Positions 6,622-7,098 of a stretch of DNA of 7,098 bases are shown in pieces; position 1 is the first letter of the stretch; every line of letters starts with the position of its first letter. The stretch is taken from the NCBI GenBank assembly GCA_030052355.1, contig JASIGS010000649.1, forward strand, positions 1 through 7,098, in the 5' to 3' direction. The DNA comes from Streptosporangiaceae bacterium (GTDB lineage: Bacteria; Actinomycetota; Actinomycetes; Streptosporangiales; Streptosporangiaceae). Made by a program: the position numbers and the translations under genes. The notes under the pieces were generated by a model that searched no databases, had not been told where the DNA came from, and was given only the letters and a program-made list of their open reading frames with translations.

Positions 6622-6843
6622 TCAGGAACGGTCGCCCTCGTTCTTGGTGACGAGCCTGCCGGTCTCGTCCTGGATCTCGACGGCGATCTTGGCGAGTGCC
6701 TCGGCGTGCTTGCGGTTGTGGTGGGCGCAGAACAGCAGCTCACCAGACCCGGGGAGGAGTACGCGCACGTAGGCTGGCGCTCCGCACCTGTCACACAAAT
6801 CGTGGGCGGTCAGCGGCCTGGTTGGGGCTATCGCTCCGGGCAT
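6622..6843 (-). CDS. Small zinc-ribbon-like protein (DUF7455-type), function unknown
   Basis: A 73-residue cytoplasmic protein. C17 and C20 (CDRCG) plus C39 and H41/H42 (FCAHH) form a likely single zinc site, followed by a charged helical tail ending KIAVEIQDETGRL. I recognise it from memory as the short conserved actinobacterial protein that often sits next to the hrdB/sigA gene (PLTAxDxCDRCGAxAYxRV pattern). Its role is not established, so I assign none. The ATG (complement of 6841-6843) follows AGGAGG (complement of 6849-6854) with 5-nt spacing, which fixes the start well. It is convergent with the sigma factor gene; the 301-nt gap between them carries three inverted repeats. The gene lies alone on the minus strand within the window and has a dyad-rich upstream region. 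Confidence 0.85.
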   Translation of the reverse strand: MPGAIAPTRPLTAHDLCDRCGAPAYVRVLLPGSGELLFCAHHNRKHAEALAKIAVEIQDETGRLVTKNEGDRS

Positions 6844-6899
6844 TGTCGCCTCCTCGCCTCTTAGGACGCTCCAGCTACCCTGCCGGTGGTCCTGAAAAC

Positions 6900-6948
6900 G
6901 TCGTGATCTCTAGGCATCACAACACTGCGGGATGCCGTTTGTCATCCC
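6900..6948. repeat. Overlapping dyads upstream of the zinc-ribbon gene
   Basis: GTCGTGAT (6900-6907) faces ATCACAAC (6916-6923) with one mismatch and an 8-nt spacer. GGGATG (6929-6934) faces CATCCC (6943-6948), also with an 8-nt spacer. The inner arms overlap GGCATC (6913-6918) and GATGCC (6931-6936), which can pair with each other instead. The stretch covers the proposed promoter, which suggests an operator, or an RNA switch if transcription starts further upstream. Confidence 0.4.
6916..6945 (-). promoter_or_regulatory. Candidate promoter of the minus-strand zinc-ribbon gene
   Basis: On the minus strand ATGACA (complement of 6940-6945) resembles a -35, and TGTGAT (complement of 6916-6921) resembles a -10, with an 18-nt spacer. 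These match the sigma-70 consensus at 5/6 and 4/6 positions. It would give a 5' leader of roughly 65 nt. Both hexamers fall inside inverted repeats, so binding of a regulator here is conceivable. This is a pattern match only. Confidence 0.25.
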
Positions 6949-6986
6949 CTTCGGCGGCCAAGTTTGCCGAGGGCGAACATCCGGCT

Positions 6987-7098
6987 ATGCCCGTCCTGCT
7001 TCCCGACGCTCGTGTTGGGCGGGACGACTGTTATGTTCTTATTGCGCCATATGCCGTACGGCGTGGTGGCGCGAGCTTGTCGCCGCGGACGGCTAGTC
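6987..7098 (+). other. Window end: possible promoter region and an unassigned open frame running off the edge
   Basis: TGTTATGTT (7029-7037) fits an extended -10 (TG-N-TATGTT) for transcription out of the window, without a clear -35. Just after it GCGCCA (7044-7049) and TGGCGC (7067-7072) enclose the palindrome GCCGTACGGC (7053-7062). A frame from ATG 6987 stays open to the edge for 37 codons, and another from ATG 7033 or 7051 also stays open. None has a well-placed ribosome binding site or recognisable sequence, so I do not call a gene. Confidence 0.2.

Overview
The window is about 70% GC by eye and comes from an actinobacterium. The best evidence is a housekeeping sigma factor whose C-terminal half (regions 2 to 4, ending [15 protein letters not shown]) is the HrdB/SigA type of Streptomyces and its relatives. 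Next to it is a small CxxC...CxHH protein of the kind often found beside that sigma gene in actinomycetes. Nothing looks like phage, plasmid or transposon, and there is no CRISPR array, rRNA or tRNA. I cannot place it below the class level.

Layout. (1) Positions 3-1922 (+) hold the 3' part of a fused two-cassette ATPase of a dipeptide/oligopeptide ABC importer. Its first Walker A lies upstream of the window. (2) After a 132-nt gap, a 12-codon mini-ORF with a near-ideal ribosome binding site (2055-2093) overlaps by ATGA the start of a soluble PAS-PAS-GAF-SpoIIE-type phosphatase (2090-4246). (3) A leader-like gap of about 310 nt precedes the primary sigma factor gene (about 4560-6320). That protein has an Arg-rich tail, then a long acidic segment, then conserved regions 1.2 to 4.2. 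(4) A convergent intergenic region (6321-6621) carries three strong inverted repeats. (5) A minus-strand gene for a 73-residue zinc-ribbon-like protein (6622-6843) follows. (6) The last 255 nt hold its 5' region, with overlapping dyads, and probably a promoter region for something beyond the window.

How the genes relate. The transporter ATPase ends a peptide-uptake locus and seems unrelated to the rest. The phosphatase is of the type that dephosphorylates anti-sigma-factor antagonists in partner-switching cascades, but no kinase or antagonist gene is visible here. Its position upstream of the primary sigma gene may be chance. The sigma factor directs bulk housekeeping transcription. The most unusual features are translational and structural: short ORFs with strong ribosome binding sites that end on the start codon of a longer frame (clear at 2055-2093, possible at 4963-4986), a perfect 15-bp dyad, a 22-bp composite hairpin with a one-sided bulge, and a four-segment set of mutually exclusive dyads upstream of the small zinc-ribbon gene. 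None amounts to a demonstrated new system.
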